DNA from: Desulfobulbus elongatus DSM 2908 | GTDB taxonomy: Bacteria; Desulfobacterota; Desulfobulbia; Desulfobulbales; Desulfobulbaceae | Assembly (NCBI RefSeq): GCF_000621145.1 | Contig: NZ_JHZB01000036.1 | Span: 1 to 37,663 of the forward strand | DNA: 37,663 nt | Direction: 5' to 3' | Part shown: in pieces, positions 1 to 7,446 of the stretch | How positions within the stretch are numbered: the first letter of the stretch is position 1 | Layout: each line of letters opens with the position of its first letter | The notes under the pieces: generated by a model | Told to the model about the DNA's origin: nothing | Seen by the model: only the letters and a program-made list of their open reading frames with translations | Databases searched by the model: none | Position numbers and translations under genes: made by a program

Positions 1-2
1 TT

Positions 3-218
3 ATAGCATTTTCTGCTCCAACACGCTGTTTTTATATCATTTCATACCGATCTGAATTGGGCGCTTTTAACGCATAACTATCGGATACTCCCGATTTCAA
101 CGACATGGTATTGATGGTTGAATCCGTAAATCCTGTCCCCGAACCGGCCACCATGCTGCTCTTCGGTACCGGCCTGCTCGGCTTGGCTGGCGTAGCCCGC
201 CGGAGAAAAGACAGTTAA
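3..218 (+). pseudogene. 3' end of a PEP-CTERM protein gene, probably broken
   Basis: The last codons before the TAA at 216 encode a textbook PEP-CTERM sorting tail: [10 protein letters not shown], then a Gly/Leu-rich hydrophobic stretch, then ARRRKDS. The residues just before it ([14 protein letters not shown]) resemble the region that often precedes the tail in such proteins. The same frame is interrupted by TAA at 75-77, and neither other frame gives a convincing continuation upstream. The gene therefore looks nonsense-mutated or frameshifted, and its 5' part lies outside the window. PEP-CTERM tails are recognised by exosortase (EpsH/XrtA family) and are typical of exopolysaccharide-producing Gram-negative bacteria. 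The tail is certain; that the gene is dead is inference. Confidence 0.6.
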
Positions 219-245
219 GCGGATTTTCAATCCACGCTGTACCCC

Positions 246-282
246 AGCCCGGCAGCACTCCTGCCGGGCTTTTTCTTTTTTT
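246..282 (+). terminator. Intrinsic terminator after the first PEP-CTERM tail
   Basis: A 10-bp inverted repeat, AGCCCGGCAG (246-255) and CTGCCGGGCT (261-270), is followed by a T-rich run. It ends transcription of the upstream PEP-CTERM fragment. Confidence 0.85.
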
Positions 283-479
283 CAAAAAAGTCTATGCGAT
301 GCGGAATACCATTTTCTCCCACCAGACTCGCTTTGCTAGCGGCGAGACGGTGGACCGTTCGCCTCCTCTCCGGGTGTAGAATAAAGGGATCAACACGTTT
401 TCCGAAGAAAGATATGCTCTCTGGTTTGCTCGTTTCCGATTCCTTGTCAATTCCCCAAAAAACAATCAATATCAAAAAA

Positions 480-495
480 CGGAATGAATGTTGCA
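480..495 (+). promoter_or_regulatory. Candidate sigma-54 (-24/-12) promoter for the PEP-CTERM gene at 547
   Basis: The sequence CGGAATGAATGTTGCA has the invariant GG and GC separated by exactly 10 bases (GG at 481-482, GC at 493-494) and a good TTGCA -12 element. The -24 element is degenerate. Initiation about 12 bases downstream would leave a leader of roughly 40 bases before the ATG at 547. PEP-CTERM genes are often controlled by the PrsK/PrsR pair and sigma-54, which supports the reading. Confidence 0.45.
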
Positions 496-546
496 AAAAA
501 AATACAACTTTACCATTTTTTACTCAACAATATAAAGGAGGGAAGT

Positions 547-1125
547 ATGAAGAAAGTATTGTCGGCGGTAGCCTGTGCAGTGGCAATGGGTTGGGCAGGG
601 AGTGCGATGGCGTTAACATTTACAAACGTAGCGGATCTTGGTGGTGTCAAACTTGCTGAAGGCCCGGTTGCGGACATATTTTATCATGAATCTTATAACT
701 ATTCTCATGCTACACCAAGTGATTTTGAAGTTCCATGGGATGTTGTCACCTCCGCTACCCTGACAATAAAAGGGTACTGGATTGACAGTGAAAATAATTC
801 AGTAAACGTGGAGTCAACGTACGTAGGCACGTTGCAAACTGGTGGAGAGTACGGATCATTTCTTTGGTGGAGCTGGGACAATCCTTCTGTTACAACTCTG
901 GATATCGCTTCTGTGTTCACTACGTGGACAACTGGTAGTGATTTGGATGTAACCATCACTGCAAATGGAGCTTTTCCAGATGGGATTCTTGAATTATCCT
1001 CGTCTACTTTTTCGTTAGTTTATGAAAACGGAACAGCTCCTGTTCCCGAACCCACCACCATGCTCCTGTTCGGTACCGGCCTTGCCGGTTTGGCCGCTGT
1101 GGGCCGGAGACGGCGGCAGAACTAA
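547..1125 (+). CDS. PEP-CTERM sorting domain protein (exported, function unknown)
   Basis: The product has 192 residues. A signal peptide (MKKVLSAVACAVAMGWAGSAMA) is followed by an acidic, Thr/Ser/Asn-rich, probably beta-stranded body. The C-terminus is a PEP-CTERM signal: VPEPTTMLLF, a Gly/Leu/Ala segment, then GRRRRQN. The ATG at 547 is chosen because AAAGGAGGG lies immediately upstream (534-542) and the signal peptide begins there; an in-frame opening further upstream lacks both. Such proteins are exported by Sec, processed by exosortase and released to the surface or matrix. The gene is visibly less GC-rich than the housekeeping genes, with many ATT/AAT/ACT codons, suggesting an accessory or recently acquired gene. 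The body belongs to no family I recognise. Confidence 0.85.
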   Translation: MKKVLSAVACAVAMGWAGSAMALTFTNVADLGGVKLAEGPVADIFYHESYNYSHATPSDFEVPWDVVTSATLTIKGYWIDSENNSVNVESTYVGTLQTGGEYGSFLWWSWDNPSVTTLDIASVFTTWTTGSDLDVTITANGAFPDGILELSSSTFSLVYENGTAPVPEPTTMLLFGTGLAGLAAVGRRRRQN

Positions 1126-1146
1126 GCTCCAGCGCCGACAAATCGC

Positions 1147-1186
1147 AAAAAAGCCTGGCCTCAAAAAGGTCGGGCTTTTTTGTTTT
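1147..1186 (+). terminator. Intrinsic terminator
   Basis: The stem GCCTGGCC (1153-1160) / GGTCGGGC (1168-1175), which includes G-U pairs, is flanked by A6 and T6. It lies about 25 bases after the stop of the PEP-CTERM gene. Confidence 0.8.
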
Positions 1187-1389
1187 CAGCATTCGGCTTT
1201 TCCGCACAAACGTCTCCGAGGTTTGACGTTTTTGGCTGCGGCAAAAAGGGAAAATCCGGAAATATGGAAAAAAATGCGGAAAAATTTACAATTTTCAAAT
1301 GATTTAAAATCATTACGCACGAAACAACCCTGCTCGTTGCATGCGCTCCTCGGAAAATGGACTGGTAGACCGTGTTCTTCCACAAGCAT

Positions 1390-1702
1390 CAACGTTTCCG
1401 GCAAAACGAAGAGCCTGACCGACTGCGCCATCCTGACCAGTGCAGCGGTGTGCTGACGCCCCAATCTTTCATCTTGCCCCAGGTAACGGACGTGCAGGCG
1501 GTGCAATTGACAGCGCAATCGCACGGTGTGTCATCTTCCTCGGCCAGAAGACCCCGGATGGGACATCATCGATGATGGTGGTCATGGAGGTGGCGATCAC
1601 TTTGCCGGGATATTCCAGCACGGAATTTCAGGCCACAGCCAAACCGGTGCCGCTGATCGGGTGGAGAGAACCTGTGCGCCATCGAACTTCACCGGGTTTC
1701 AT
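1390..1702 (-). pseudogene. Decayed mazF/pemK-type toxin gene (copy A)
   Basis: From an ATG at 1702 the minus strand starts MKPGEVRWRTGS, matching the start of the second copy at 4261 (MKCGEVRWYTFS) and of PemK/MazF endoribonucleases. The frame is soon lost. Recognisable pieces continue in other frames: a counterpart of the ITTTI strand, a VFWPRK segment, and a tail reading VGQALRFAGNVD that matches copy B. The whole stretch aligns at DNA level with 3945-4261. It is a non-functional remnant with several frameshifts, and no intact gene occupies 1187-1868. MazF-type toxins cleave mRNA and are normally neutralised by a cognate antitoxin; no intact antitoxin is present here. Confidence 0.65.
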
Positions 1703-1850
1703 GCACTACCCTGCCTCTGCTCCGCTCCTCAAACCGGAAATGCATCGGCGGAAACCCGGCTGCCGCTCATGTTCGGCTGATAGTGCCGTACCAATTACGC
1801 TTCCTTGTGACGATCGCACGCGCCCGCCTTGCGGTTGACCCTTTCTTTCC
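1703..1850 (-). pseudogene. Possible antitoxin remnant upstream of mazF copy A
   Basis: The minus strand just before the toxin start ends in SGAEAG followed by a stop that nearly abuts the toxin ATG. The equivalent position before copy B (about 4265-4370) ends GAGAEAG and a stop. The shared ending and spacing suggest both copies once had the same upstream partner, presumably an antitoxin. Nothing else in the stretch is conserved enough to name a family. Confidence 0.3.
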
Positions 1851-1857
1851 GCCGCAC

Positions 1858-1892
1858 ACCAAAAAAAAGAGCAAGCCGGATTCGGCTTGCTC
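1858..1892 (-). terminator. Intrinsic terminator for the minus-strand PEP-CTERM gene
   Basis: A perfect 10-bp stem GAGCAAGCCG (1869-1878) / CGGCTTGCTC (1883-1892) has a 4-base loop. The A run at 1861-1868 becomes a U tract in the minus-strand transcript. It lies just downstream of the gene at 1920-2738. Confidence 0.9.
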
Positions 1893-1919
1893 CAGAAAAA
1901 AAACAGGTGAACGGGATGG

Positions 1920-2738
1920 CTACATGGCGGTTCCCCGCCGGCGGGCAAAACCCGCCAATCCGGCAAGACCGGCGCCAAAGAGCAGCATGGTCGTCGGTTC
2001 GGGGACCGGTGTCGAAACCGGATCCACCGTGGCCAACCCCTTCACGACATCATTGCCGCACGACATGGTCCAATGGGTTCCCAGGGTGAATCCATCGACG
2101 GCCCAATCGGCGCCAAGAAGAGTTGCGAGATCGAGTTCGACAATCGTCCAATAGGAACGCTGCTTGCCTTTGATACCATCGTTAACCGTGTCCGTATATT
2201 CTCCCCATCCACTGCTGATACCATTCTTCATCAGCACATTGTCGACTTCTCTCCCGTTCTGCACGAGATAGGGTCCGTACGCAGCATAAGGCTTATCCGG
2301 TGACTTTGTTTTTGTAACCTTTTTAAAGACCTCATCTCCGGTAGCCGTGCCCCACCCGCCATTTGTCTGAAAATCGACCGCATATTCATAGGTTGTGGGA
2401 GAATCGTCGAAGGAAAGGAACAGATCGCCGGAATAATACCACGAGCCCTCATACTTTTGTTTGCCGTCTTTCAGATTGAATCCTGTCTGCAATCCGATGG
2501 AAAGCGTATCGCCCTCGATCTTGTAAAAGAAGTATTCGGCATCAAAAGCCTGGCCGCCAACTCCGGGATACACCTCGCCCCTTTTTGCAACATAATCTTC
2601 CGGATGACCGTTATTCCCTGCCTGGACAGTCATGTCATTCCAACTGGCATCGAATGTTGAGAGTCTGTCTGCCAGAGCGGTATTGCTTACACCGAGCATC
2701 ATGGCGGCAGCCGTCATTCCCATCAAAATCTTTTGCAT
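1920..2738 (-). CDS. PEP-CTERM sorting domain protein
   Basis: The product has 272 residues. A signal peptide (MQKILMGMTAAAMMLGVSNTALA) precedes an extracellular body rich in aromatic and acidic residues. That body includes a THWTMSCGNDVV segment, a motif I recognise from one common class of PEP-CTERM proteins with two metal- or fold-stabilising positions. The tail is canonical: VPEPTTMLLF, a hydrophobic span, then ARRRGTAM. The ATG at 2738 is preceded by GAAGGAGA. The protein would be Sec-exported, cleaved by exosortase and probably exposed in extracellular matrix. It is divergent from the PEP-CTERM gene at 3243. A sigma-54-like promoter lies about 130 bases upstream and a strong terminator follows. 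The family call is firm; the biological role is unknown. Confidence 0.88.
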   Translation of the reverse strand: MQKILMGMTAAAMMLGVSNTALADRLSTFDASWNDMTVQAGNNGHPEDYVAKRGEVYPGVGGQAFDAEYFFYKIEGDTLSIGLQTGFNLKDGKQKYEGSWYYSGDLFLSFDDSPTTYEYAVDFQTNGGWGTATGDEVFKKVTKTKSPDKPYAAYGPYLVQNGREVDNVLMKNGISSGWGEYTDTVNDGIKGKQRSYWTIVELDLATLLGADWAVDGFTLGTHWTMSCGNDVVKGLATVDPVSTPVPEPTTMLLFGAGLAGLAGFARRRGTAM

Positions 2739-2865
2739 CGTGTTCTCCTTCTCTTGCGAGCTTCGGGGAAGCGTCCATTCGGTGCGAGCCGATACCCTGC
2801 GTGCATGACGACTTGTCGTCCGGGGTATCGGCGCGCTGGAATGTCATTTTATTCTGCGAGATATA

Positions 2866-2881
2866 TGCGCACGCCGTGCCA
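2866..2881 (-). promoter_or_regulatory. Candidate sigma-54 promoter for the PEP-CTERM gene at 2738
   Basis: On the minus strand, TGGCACGGCGTGCGCA carries a perfect TGGCACG -24 element and a GC at the correct 10-base spacing; the -12 TT is missing. It lies about 130 bases before the start codon in an otherwise featureless 500-base divergent intergenic region. Confidence 0.45.
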
Positions 2882-2972
2882 GATCGGCAATAAAAAAGCA
2901 ACCGAGGCACCTGTGGCCAGGCAGTGTTTCCATTCCGACCGCACCCGAAAGATCCTTTCAATAATTGACGTA

Positions 2973-2987
2973 ATAACAAATTGTTAT
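2973..2987. promoter_or_regulatory. AT-rich palindrome in the divergent PEP-CTERM intergenic region
   Basis: ATAACAA-A-TTGTTAT is a perfect 7-bp inverted repeat about a single base, lying between the divergent genes at 2738 and 3243. It could be an operator; TTGACG directly precedes it. No other copy was seen in the window. Confidence 0.25.
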
Positions 2988-3242
2988 AAAACAAAAACGG
3001 ACGGTTTGATAGTCGCCCCCCCGATGCTCCATGCAACACTATCGGGATAAGCAGCGACTCGGCCGGCTTTCATTTTCCGGAAAAAAGAACGTTCATTGAG
3101 GATTATTCCGGAAAGAACAAAAAATAAACAGGGGCACACCATCATTTTTCGATGCATCGAACCTGTCGTCCCTGCACACCGACACGCTCAAGACAACACC
3201 CAACACACATGCTCCAGTATGACGAGGAGGGAAAATGAAAAA

Positions 3243-3851
3243 ATGATCGTGCCCGCTGCATGCGCGGCACTCCTGGCATGGTCCGGATCGGCAGACGCCA
3301 TCACCTACACGGATGCCCTGTACGGTGACCAATACGATATGCAGTTCGTCAGCCTCGGGTATGGTTGGGGGCAGATGTCGTCTGTTCAACTCGATTTCGA
3401 CGTGACCGGTCCGGGAGGATACAATCCTGAAACCCAGCAGATCACATCCGGGTCCCTGAGCATTACGTTCGGGGACAACGACGGGTGGTATTGGGGCGCA
3501 AACGAGACCGTCATGGTGTTTGCCGGCATTACCGACGGCAATACGCTGCTGGCCTATCAGACCTATGATCTTGGCCGTCAGCCGGAATATTTTTGGCAAC
3601 CGTATCCCGCCGGGTGGGAGTATGCGACCATGCATCTCGATCTTGCCGGACTCCTGCCGTACCTGCAGGACGGCACATTTTCATCGCTGGTCTTTTCCGT
3701 GTGGGAAGGCGACTGGGACAGCGATATCTACCTCAAGACGGCAACGTTCACCGTCGAGGCCATGCCGGTTCCCGAGCCGGCAACCCTGGCGCTTTTCGGT
3801 GCCGGTCTGATCGGTTTGCCAGGCATTGCCCGCAGAAAGAAAGTGTTCTGA
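3243..3851 (+). CDS. PEP-CTERM sorting domain protein, start region possibly frameshifted
   Basis: The product has about 202 residues. A hydrophobic export signal (MIVPAACAALLAWSGSADA) precedes an aromatic/acidic beta-rich body. The C-terminus is a PEP-CTERM tail: VPEPATLALF, a Gly/Leu span, then ARRKKVF. The start is odd. A good ribosome site (GAGGAGGG, 3224-3231) serves an ATG at 3235 that reads Met-Lys-Lys-stop. One more A in the following run of six (3238-3243) would join it in frame as MKKMIVPAAC, the usual charged signal-peptide start. As the sequence stands, only the ATG at 3243 opens the frame, giving a signal peptide without the N-terminal lysines. A terminator follows at 3871. The sorting tail is certain, the true start is not. 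Confidence 0.75.
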   Translation: MIVPAACAALLAWSGSADAITYTDALYGDQYDMQFVSLGYGWGQMSSVQLDFDVTGPGGYNPETQQITSGSLSITFGDNDGWYWGANETVMVFAGITDGNTLLAYQTYDLGRQPEYFWQPYPAGWEYATMHLDLAGLLPYLQDGTFSSLVFSVWEGDWDSDIYLKTATFTVEAMPVPEPATLALFGAGLIGLPGIARRKKVF

Positions 3852-3870
3852 TCGGCCTCTTCCCTTCTTC

Positions 3871-3908
3871 ACAAAAAATACCCGGCAATTGCCGGGTGTT
3901 TTTTTTAT
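3871..3908 (+). terminator. Intrinsic terminator
   Basis: The palindrome ACCCGGCA (3881-3888) / TGCCGGGT (3891-3898) is flanked by A6 and T8, directly after the PEP-CTERM gene. It could also act in the opposite direction on the mazF remnant. Confidence 0.88.
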
Positions 3909-3944
3909 GGGCAAAGGAAACGCTCCTGCCCCCTCTCTTTTCCA

Positions 3945-4261
3945 TCAAACATCGACATCCAAGGCGAAACGAAGGGCCTGCCCGACCTGCGCCATCCTGG
4001 CCGGCGGCAACGATGTGATCAATGCCCCGATCTTTCCCTCGGCAACGGTCTGCACGTGGTCGCAATTGACCGCGCAATCGCGCGGCATGCCATCTTCCTT
4101 GGCCGGAAACACCTCGGAGGGATGTCACGGATGGTGGTGGTGATGGGGGCGACGGTCACTTCGCCGAAATACGCCGGCACGGGATTTCTGGTCAGGATCA
4201 GGACCGGCCGCTGTTTATCGGGCGGAGAGAACGTATACCATCGAACTTCTCCGCATTTCAT
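3945..4261 (-). pseudogene. Frameshifted mazF/pemK-type toxin gene (copy B)
   Basis: The 5' half from the ATG at 4261 reads MKCGEVRWYTFSPP, KQRPVLILTRN and VTVAPITTTIRDIP, the hallmark N-terminal half of PemK/MazF endoribonucleases. The frame is then lost. One base to the side, the rest of the domain continues perfectly: SEVFPAKEDGMPRDCAVNCDHVQTV, then a tail LPPARMAQVGQALRFALDVDV and a TGA at 3945. A single-base deletion near the codons for IPP/SEV explains this, and the total length (317 bases) is not a multiple of three. Copy A at 1390-1702 is an older, more damaged relative. The gene is inactive unless the missing base is a sequencing error. Confidence 0.8.
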
Positions 4262-4368
4262 TCGTCACCCCGCCTCTGCTCCGGCTCCCGAGCCGCGCCG
4301 AGCGAAACGGCGAAGAACAAGGCGGTCCGCCGCATCCAAGAACGCAGGCTTTCTCCACTCCTTTTTCT

Positions 4369-4764
4369 TTATTTGAACACGAATTCCGCCTTGCCCTGCT
4401 TCCGCCGCACCCAATTCAACGCCGTCTGGATGTGGCCGTTGTCGACCAGCTTGTCGAGGAGGCGGCGCTTGCCGGGCACGTCCATCAGGCAGATGGCGAC
4501 GAGGATGGTGAGCAGGCCCTGGCCCGGCAAAAACAGCATGGCGACGCCGGCCACGAGCAGGCAGAACCCGAGGCCGTTGCGCGCGAGCCAGATCGCCAGG
4601 GCCAGCGCCGGGTGCCGCCGGTGGCGGGCGTCGACCCGCTGCCAATGGGTGACGAAATAGTCGGGCCGCATCCGGCCGATCAGCCAGGGCACGGCGACGA
4701 GGCTGCCGACAAAGGCGACGAACGAGAACAGACCGAGCAGTTGCAGCATGGCCGTCTGACTCAT
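4369..4764 (-). CDS. Small membrane protein with an LPGQG motif (PGPGW-like)
   Basis: The product has 131 residues and about three hydrophobic segments: residues ~5-28, ~52-68 and ~70-90. The last contains MLFLPGQGLLTIL, followed by VPGKRRLLDKL and an LNWVRRKQGK tail. This arrangement resembles the small uncharacterised putative transmembrane family with a PGPGW-like motif. Its ATG overlaps the stop of the upstream nitroreductase gene (ATGA), so the two are translationally coupled. No function can be assigned; a role in the inner membrane is all the sequence supports. Confidence 0.7.
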   Translation of the reverse strand: MSQTAMLQLLGLFSFVAFVGSLVAVPWLIGRMRPDYFVTHWQRVDARHRRHPALALAIWLARNGLGFCLLVAGVAMLFLPGQGLLTILVAICLMDVPGKRRLLDKLVDNGHIQTALNWVRRKQGKAEFVFK

Positions 4765-5354
4765 GCCGCCGGCGGGTCGACCAGCATGTCGGCCAGCGGC
4801 CGCTTGGGCACATGGTGCACGCCCTGCTCGTCGTGCCAGTAACGGATATCGCCGTCCGGGCCGACCTCTTCCAGCACCACGGTCTCGGCCGGATAGCCGA
4901 GGGCCAGCACCAGCAGCACCTTGAACCGGTCTTCCAGCCCGAGCAGCCGGCGGACCTTGTCCGGGGAAAAGGCCCCGATGCGGCAGCCGAACAGCCCGTG
5001 CGTGGCCGCGCCGAGGAGCAGGTTCTGGGTGGCGATGCCCAGATCGAAATGGACCTCGGTCTCCGGCCCACGCGCCAGGGTGGCATCGAGCAGGCAGACG
5101 ATGTAGGCGGACGGCCGTTCCCCCGGCCCCGGCCCGGGCCAGTCGCGCAGATACCCGGCCCAGCCGAGCAGGGGGAAGAGCCGCCCGCGCAGGGCCTCTT
5201 CGGTGACGATCATGTATTTCAGCGCCTGGGCGTTGCGCGCCGAGCCGCCCAAGCGGGCGAGATCGACCAGTCCGCGCAGGAGCGGTGCTTCGACAGCCTT
5301 CTTTTCCTCAAAACGGCGCACGGTTCGCGTCCGGCGCACCAGTTCCTCGATCAT
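4761..5354 (-). CDS. Nitroreductase-family FMN oxidoreductase
   Basis: The product has 197 residues with the features of small FMN-binding nitroreductases. These are an N-terminal RRTRTVRRFEEK (phosphate-binding Arg cluster), GGSARNAQALKYMIV (substrate/FMN loop), a central HFDLGIATQNLLLGAATHG helix, and a C-terminal LALGYPAE. Such enzymes use NAD(P)H and FMN to reduce nitro compounds, quinones or flavins; the natural substrate cannot be told from sequence. The ATG at 5354 is chosen because AAAGGAAAGGAGAA lies just upstream; a longer opening to 5438 lacks a ribosome site. It is coupled to the small membrane protein gene through an ATGA overlap. The 300 bases upstream, shared with cdaA, show no promoter I can defend. 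Confidence 0.85.
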   Translation of the reverse strand: MIEELVRRTRTVRRFEEKKAVEAPLLRGLVDLARLGGSARNAQALKYMIVTEEALRGRLFPLLGWAGYLRDWPGPGPGERPSAYIVCLLDATLARGPETEVHFDLGIATQNLLLGAATHGLFGCRIGAFSPDKVRRLLGLEDRFKVLLVLALGYPAETVVLEEVGPDGDIRYWHDEQGVHHVPKRPLADMLVDPPAA

Positions 5355-5652
5355 GGGTTCTCCTTTCCTTTCAGCTCGAATGCCACGCGTTGGCATGGCA
5401 CCGCCGGCCCGCCGCTCCCGCCAAAGCGAGCACGCCATCTTCCCACGGCGAGCCGGCCGTTATGAGATTTTCCCCCGCCTAGTGCCCGGCCCCGGCGGAA
5501 GGCTTTCTTGAAGCGCCGACAACGGCATTCCCGTCAATTGCCAACAAAAGCCGCAAGCTACGGAGGAAAAAGAACTTTTCCCCTGTTCAAGCGGCAGCCG
5601 GCGTGCTACAAACAGATACTTGATTTCCTCAACGTTTTGCGCATCGTCTGGC

Positions 5653-6462
5653 ATGCTCGACGCGATCCACTCCATCCGACTGCTGGATATCCTCGATATC
5701 CTCATCGTTTCGTACATCATCTACCGGACCATGCTGCTCATCCGCGGCACCCGGGCCGTGCAGATGCTGGTCGGCATCGCCCTCATTATTATCATCTATG
5801 TCCTGGCGGGCAAGTTCGAACTCCAGACCCTGCACTGGCTGCTCAAGACCTTCCTCGGCTCGATCCTGCTGGTGCTCGTCATCCTCTTCCAGACCGATAT
5901 CCGTCGCGCCCTCACCCAGATGGGCAAGACGCCGTTCCGCAAGGCCACCGACGTCGCCGAAAAGGACATCGAGGAAATCGTCCGCGCCGCCACCTACATG
6001 GCCAGGCGGCGGATCGGCGCCCTCATGGTCATCGAGCGCGACACCGGCCTGCGCGACCTGGTCGCCACCGGCCACCGCCTCGACGCCCGCCTGCGGTACG
6101 AGCTGCTGGTGGCCATCTTTCTCCCGGCCTCCCCCATGCACGACGGCGGCGTGGTCATCCACAAGGGCCGCATTCATTCCTCCGGCTGTCTGCTGCCCCT
6201 GTCGCAGAGCCAGCGCATCGACAAACGCTACGGCACCCGCCACCGCGCCGCCCTCGGCCTGTCCGAGGAGACCGACGCCACCGTCATCGTGGTCTCCGAG
6301 GAGACCCAGGAGATCTCCCTGGTCCAGCACGGCCGGATCACCCCCTTCCACGACGACAAGTCCCTGACCACCGCCCTCAAGGAGCTGCTGGCCCCGCGCG
6401 CCAAGACCGGCCGCTGGACCTCCTGGCTGGCCCAGTTGCGAAACCATGATACGAACGCCTGA
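5653..6462 (+). CDS. cdaA: Diadenylate cyclase CdaA (c-di-AMP synthase)
   Basis: The product has 269 residues. Three N-terminal membrane helices (about residues 10-80, with the typical IRLLDILDILIVSYIIYR start) are followed by the DAC domain. Both catalytic signatures are intact: MHDGGVVI (DGA-type motif) and GTRHRAALGLSEE (RHR motif). The enzyme condenses two ATP into c-di-AMP, a second messenger for osmolyte and cell-wall homeostasis. The start at 5653 is chosen because the conserved MLD.IHSIR opening begins there, although the upstream ribosome site is weak. The gene overlaps ybbR by 17 bases and is followed by glmM, the conserved cdaA-cdaR-glmM arrangement in which CdaR and GlmM modulate the cyclase. 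Confidence 0.95.
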   Translation: MLDAIHSIRLLDILDILIVSYIIYRTMLLIRGTRAVQMLVGIALIIIIYVLAGKFELQTLHWLLKTFLGSILLVLVILFQTDIRRALTQMGKTPFRKATDVAEKDIEEIVRAATYMARRRIGALMVIERDTGLRDLVATGHRLDARLRYELLVAIFLPASPMHDGGVVIHKGRIHSSGCLLPLSQSQRIDKRYGTRHRAALGLSEETDATVIVVSEETQEISLVQHGRITPFHDDKSLTTALKELLAPRAKTGRWTSWLAQLRNHDTNA

Positions 6463-7381
6463 TCTCTCGTTTCTCAGCAAGCACTGGCTGCTCAAGCTCC
6501 TGTCCCTGCTCATCGGCGCCAGCCTCTGGTATTTCGTGGTCGCCGAGGACCGTCTGGACCTGACCGTCACCATTCCCCTGGAACTGCGCAACCTGCCCGC
6601 CAACCTCGTGATCGGCAATCAGTACAAAAAGGACATCGAGGTGGTGGTCAGCGGTCCACGGCGGCTGATCCAGGAGATGCGGCAACAGAACATTTCCCGC
6701 CCGGTCGACCTGAGCAAGGCCGAGCCCGGGCCGATGGTGGTGAAAAACGACGAGGATTCCATCCCCCTGCCCGGCGGCATCGCCGTGCAACGGGTGCAGC
6801 CGGCCAACATCACCCTGTTGATCGACCGGCTGGCCCGCAAGGACTTTCCCATCACTCCGGTGACCAAGGGCAAGCCGGCCGCCGGTTTCGTCTTCGAGAG
6901 CCTGACCCTCAACCCGCCGCAGATCACCGTGACCGGCCCCCAGACCGTGCTGGAGAAGGAGAACGTGCTGAAGACCTCGCTGATCGACCTGGACGGCCTC
7001 GACGGTTCCGGCACCTTTCAGGTGCATCTCGACCTGAACGAGGCCCTGCTCAAACTGATCGGCGAAACCGTGATCGAGGCCAATGTCACCCTCAAGGAGA
7101 TCATGCTGAGGAAAACCGTGCGGGGTATCCCGGTCGGCAGCAGGGAACCCGAAACACCGGCGAAATTCGCTCCGGCCACGGTGACGGTCGAGGCGGACAT
7201 CCCGGAACGGATCGTCCAGGTCACCCCGGAACTGGCCACGCTGTTCCGGGCCTCGGCCGGCGTGTCCGCCGACAGAACCGGCAACGAGGTCCCGGTGCAG
7301 GTGCGCGGGGTCAGCCTTCCGGGCCACACCCCCATCGTCATCCATACCGTCACCCCGGACAAGGTCCGGATGCAACCCTGA
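6446..7381 (+). CDS. cdaR: YbbR-domain protein (CdaR-like regulator of CdaA)
   Basis: The product has 311 residues. One N-terminal membrane anchor ([21 protein letters not shown]) is followed by an extracytoplasmic part made of repeated YbbR domains. The repeated pattern is a conserved PLELRNLP / [10 protein letters not shown] unit, seen about three times and ending with [10 protein letters not shown]. YbbR/CdaR proteins bind CdaA at the membrane and tune c-di-AMP output. The start overlaps the end of cdaA by 17 bases, so translation is coupled. It is shorter than the four-domain Firmicutes CdaR, as is usual in proteobacterial relatives. The regulatory role is inferred from family and operon. 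Confidence 0.9.
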   Translation: MIRTPDLSFLSKHWLLKLLSLLIGASLWYFVVAEDRLDLTVTIPLELRNLPANLVIGNQYKKDIEVVVSGPRRLIQEMRQQNISRPVDLSKAEPGPMVVKNDEDSIPLPGGIAVQRVQPANITLLIDRLARKDFPITPVTKGKPAAGFVFESLTLNPPQITVTGPQTVLEKENVLKTSLIDLDGLDGSGTFQVHLDLNEALLKLIGETVIEANVTLKEIMLRKTVRGIPVGSREPETPAKFAPATVTVEADIPERIVQVTPELATLFRASAGVSADRTGNEVPVQVRGVSLPGHTPIVIHTVTPDKVRMQP

Positions 7382-7446
7382 ACAAGAGGCGTTTTGCCCG
7401 CGTCTTTCGTCTTTTCTCCTCCCTCTCAACCGCAAAGGATCGACCC

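Noticed and set aside
3002-3020. GG-N10-GC match as a sigma-54 promoter for the PEP-CTERM gene at 3243
   Set aside because: Only the minimal GG and GC positions match; neighbouring -24 and -12 bases do not, so it is no better than chance.
5629-6618. Long minus-strand open frame opposite cdaA and ybbR, and similar ones opposite lon, mrp, der and hisHF
   Set aside because: These are mirror frames caused by high GC codon use; they are Gly/Asp/His/Gln-rich, lack ribosome sites and lie wholly over well-supported genes.
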